This document shows, in pieces, positions 4,957 through 5,641 of a stretch of 5,641 nt of DNA; positions within the stretch are counted from its first letter, which is position 1, and the number at the start of each line of letters is the position of its first letter. Location: the NCBI GenBank assembly GCA_031267055.1, contig JAIRZV010000027.1, positions 1 through 5,641 on the forward strand, read 5' to 3'. This DNA is from Candidatus Margulisiibacteriota bacterium. GTDB lineage: Bacteria; Margulisbacteria; Termititenacia; Termititenacales; Termititenacaceae. The position numbers and the translations under genes are program-made. The notes under the pieces are model-generated. The model saw only the letters and a program-made list of their open reading frames with translations, was not told where the DNA came from and ran no database searches.

Positions 4957-5087
4957 GCGGGGAGCCAAGAGCTAAAGCCGCATAAACACTGAGCTCTAGC
5001 CGATAACTTCCGTCTTTTCCGGCGGCGTTATTTATCCAAAATAAACCAAGTCAACATAAAAAACTTAAAGAAAAGAGGACGTAACCA

Positions 5088-5641
5088 ATGGATAGAAAAA
5101 CAAAACAGAGGATTGAAGCCAGACTAGCCGAGGCAGATAAACTTAAAAAGCGTCTGGATAAGTTTAGGCCTTTTGATGTTACTATTGAGGAGCATTTTAA
5201 GAAGTACCTAGACATTGTCCTGACTTATGAAAGCAACGCTATAGAGGGCAATACACTATCGCTAAACGATACTAAAAGGATTTTAACTAGAGGGCAGATT
5301 ACTAAACCAGCGTCAACAAGGGAAATATTCGAGGTTATCAATCATAGGGACGCAATTCGGTATATAGAGACACTGGCAAATAAACAGCTAGTATCTAAAA
5401 AAGAAATTTTAAATATACACAAAAACATACTTAAAAACATTAGCGACAAAAACGCAGGGGCATTTAGAAAAGAGGGTGTGTACATATTGCCTACTTATGG
5501 AGAGGCACCAATTAAACACTTCCCCAAGTGGCAACAAATACCCAGTCTTACTAAAGAGCTTTTACAATGGCTTAATAATAACGCAAAAAAATACCACCCC
5601 ATATTATTGGCGGCAGAGTTACATTATCGTTTTGTAATGAT
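5088..5641 (+). CDS. Fic/DOC-family protein with class II inhibitory motif (3' truncated)
   Basis: The frame is open from ATG 5088 to the window edge, giving 184 residues plus two bases. GAGGA at 5075-5079, eight bases upstream, supports the start. A charged helix opens the protein. LTYESNAIEGNTLSL (about residues 45-59) then contains the S-x3-E-G inhibitory motif (Ser49, Glu53, Gly54) that blocks ATP gamma-phosphate binding in autoinhibited Fic enzymes. The order 'REIFEVINHRDAI', 'AGAFRKEGVYI', a flap-like 'YGEAPIKHF' and 'HPILLAAELHYRFV' follows the family. The catalytic H-P-F-x-D-G-N-G-R should begin within a few residues after the cut, so activity cannot be judged. Complete members usually transfer AMP to target proteins. 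Motif placement in the N-terminal part means the gene carries its own antidote. Codon use is rich in AAA, ATA, CTA and AGG, unlike the ccdA block, which suggests acquired DNA downstream of the tRNA. Confidence 0.9.
   Translation, partial: MDRKTKQRIEARLAEADKLKKRLDKFRPFDVTIEEHFKKYLDIVLTYESNAIEGNTLSLNDTKRILTRGQITKPASTREIFEVINHRDAIRYIETLANKQLVSKKEILNIHKNILKNISDKNAGAFRKEGVYILPTYGEAPIKHFPKWQQIPSLTKELLQWLNNNAKKYHPILLAAELHYRFVM

Larger units (their letters stand above)
4886..4965 (+). repeat. Copy 3 of the tRNA-Asn 3' end, split by a 64-nt palindromic insert
   Basis: GTCCTACTC (4886-4894) and CGGGGAGC (4958-4965) together restore the tRNA 3' end GTCCTACTCGGGGAGC if 64 bases between them are removed. 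The breakpoint can lie on either side of one shared C. The insert is almost filled by two inverted repeats, a compact hairpin at 4900-4914 and a longer one at 4921-4956. It resembles a small mobile palindromic element that entered an older tRNA remnant. Confidence 0.55.
4769..5087. other. Non-coding 319-bp region of tRNA-end repeats and palindromes
   Basis: No convincing gene lies on either strand. The left part (4769-4827) has only a weak 6-bp hairpin. The middle (4828-4965) holds two tRNA-end copies and three palindromes, listed separately; short GTAGCG-like words recur at 4842-4847, 4873-4878 and, inverted, 4936-4941. The right part has imperfect repeats GAGCTAAAGCCG (4969-4980) and GAGCTCTAGCCG (4991-5002), 22 bases apart. 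It also has a loose hairpin with ATAAC (5003-5007) and GTTAT (5027-5031) arms. GAGGA at 5075-5079 is the ribosome site of the Fic gene. A small structured RNA is possible but not shown. Confidence 0.6.

Noticed and set aside
4769..4965. A CRISPR array or a tandem tRNA cluster
   Set aside because: Repeats are too few and unevenly spaced for CRISPR, and the downstream copies contain only the 3' end of the tRNA, with no anticodon or D arm.

Overview
The window looks like bacterial chromosome. A moderately GC-rich block of envelope and redox genes (about 1-2346) meets a more AT-rich accessory block (about 2347-5641). The organism cannot be named from this sequence. A secreted thioredoxin paired with CcdA, clear Shine-Dalgarno sites and a standard tRNA-Asn only say 'Bacteria'.

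Left block, all on the + strand. It holds the C-terminal end of a small membrane protein (1-147), a CcdA-type thiol transporter (253-954), a secreted TlpA/ResA-like thioredoxin (973-1545) and a ZIP-family metal transporter (1555-2346). The last three are tightly spaced and probably co-transcribed. CcdA would pass electrons across the membrane, the thioredoxin would use them outside the cytoplasm, and the ZIP protein would import divalent metal.

Junction. On the minus strand an XRE-family repressor (2605-2297, GTG start) runs tail-to-tail into the ZIP gene, and its last ~15 residues are antisense ZIP sequence. It is divergent from a phage-type tail-fibre/tail-collar protein (2699-3574). The spacer between them carries two facing copies of a 12-nt motif. 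One covers the repressor start codon and the other sits at the predicted tail-fibre transcription start, so they are probable operators. No other phage structural gene is visible.

Right block. A SpoIIAB/RsbW-like GHKL ATPase (3684-4352) and a short STAS-like DUF4325 protein (4362-4625) form a two-gene unit resembling a partner-switching pair. A complete tRNA-Asn(GTT) follows (4696-4768). The next 319 bases hold no gene. They hold a perfect 18-nt copy of the tRNA 3' end, then a further copy split by a 64-nt palindrome-rich insert. This looks like the scar of integration at a tRNA attachment site. The window ends inside a Fic-domain protein (5088 onward), cut just before its catalytic motif and visibly AT-richer in codon use.

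The most noteworthy items are the solitary tail-fibre gene with its apparent dedicated repressor and operator pair, the ATPase/STAS-like pair, and the repeated, interrupted tRNA ends.
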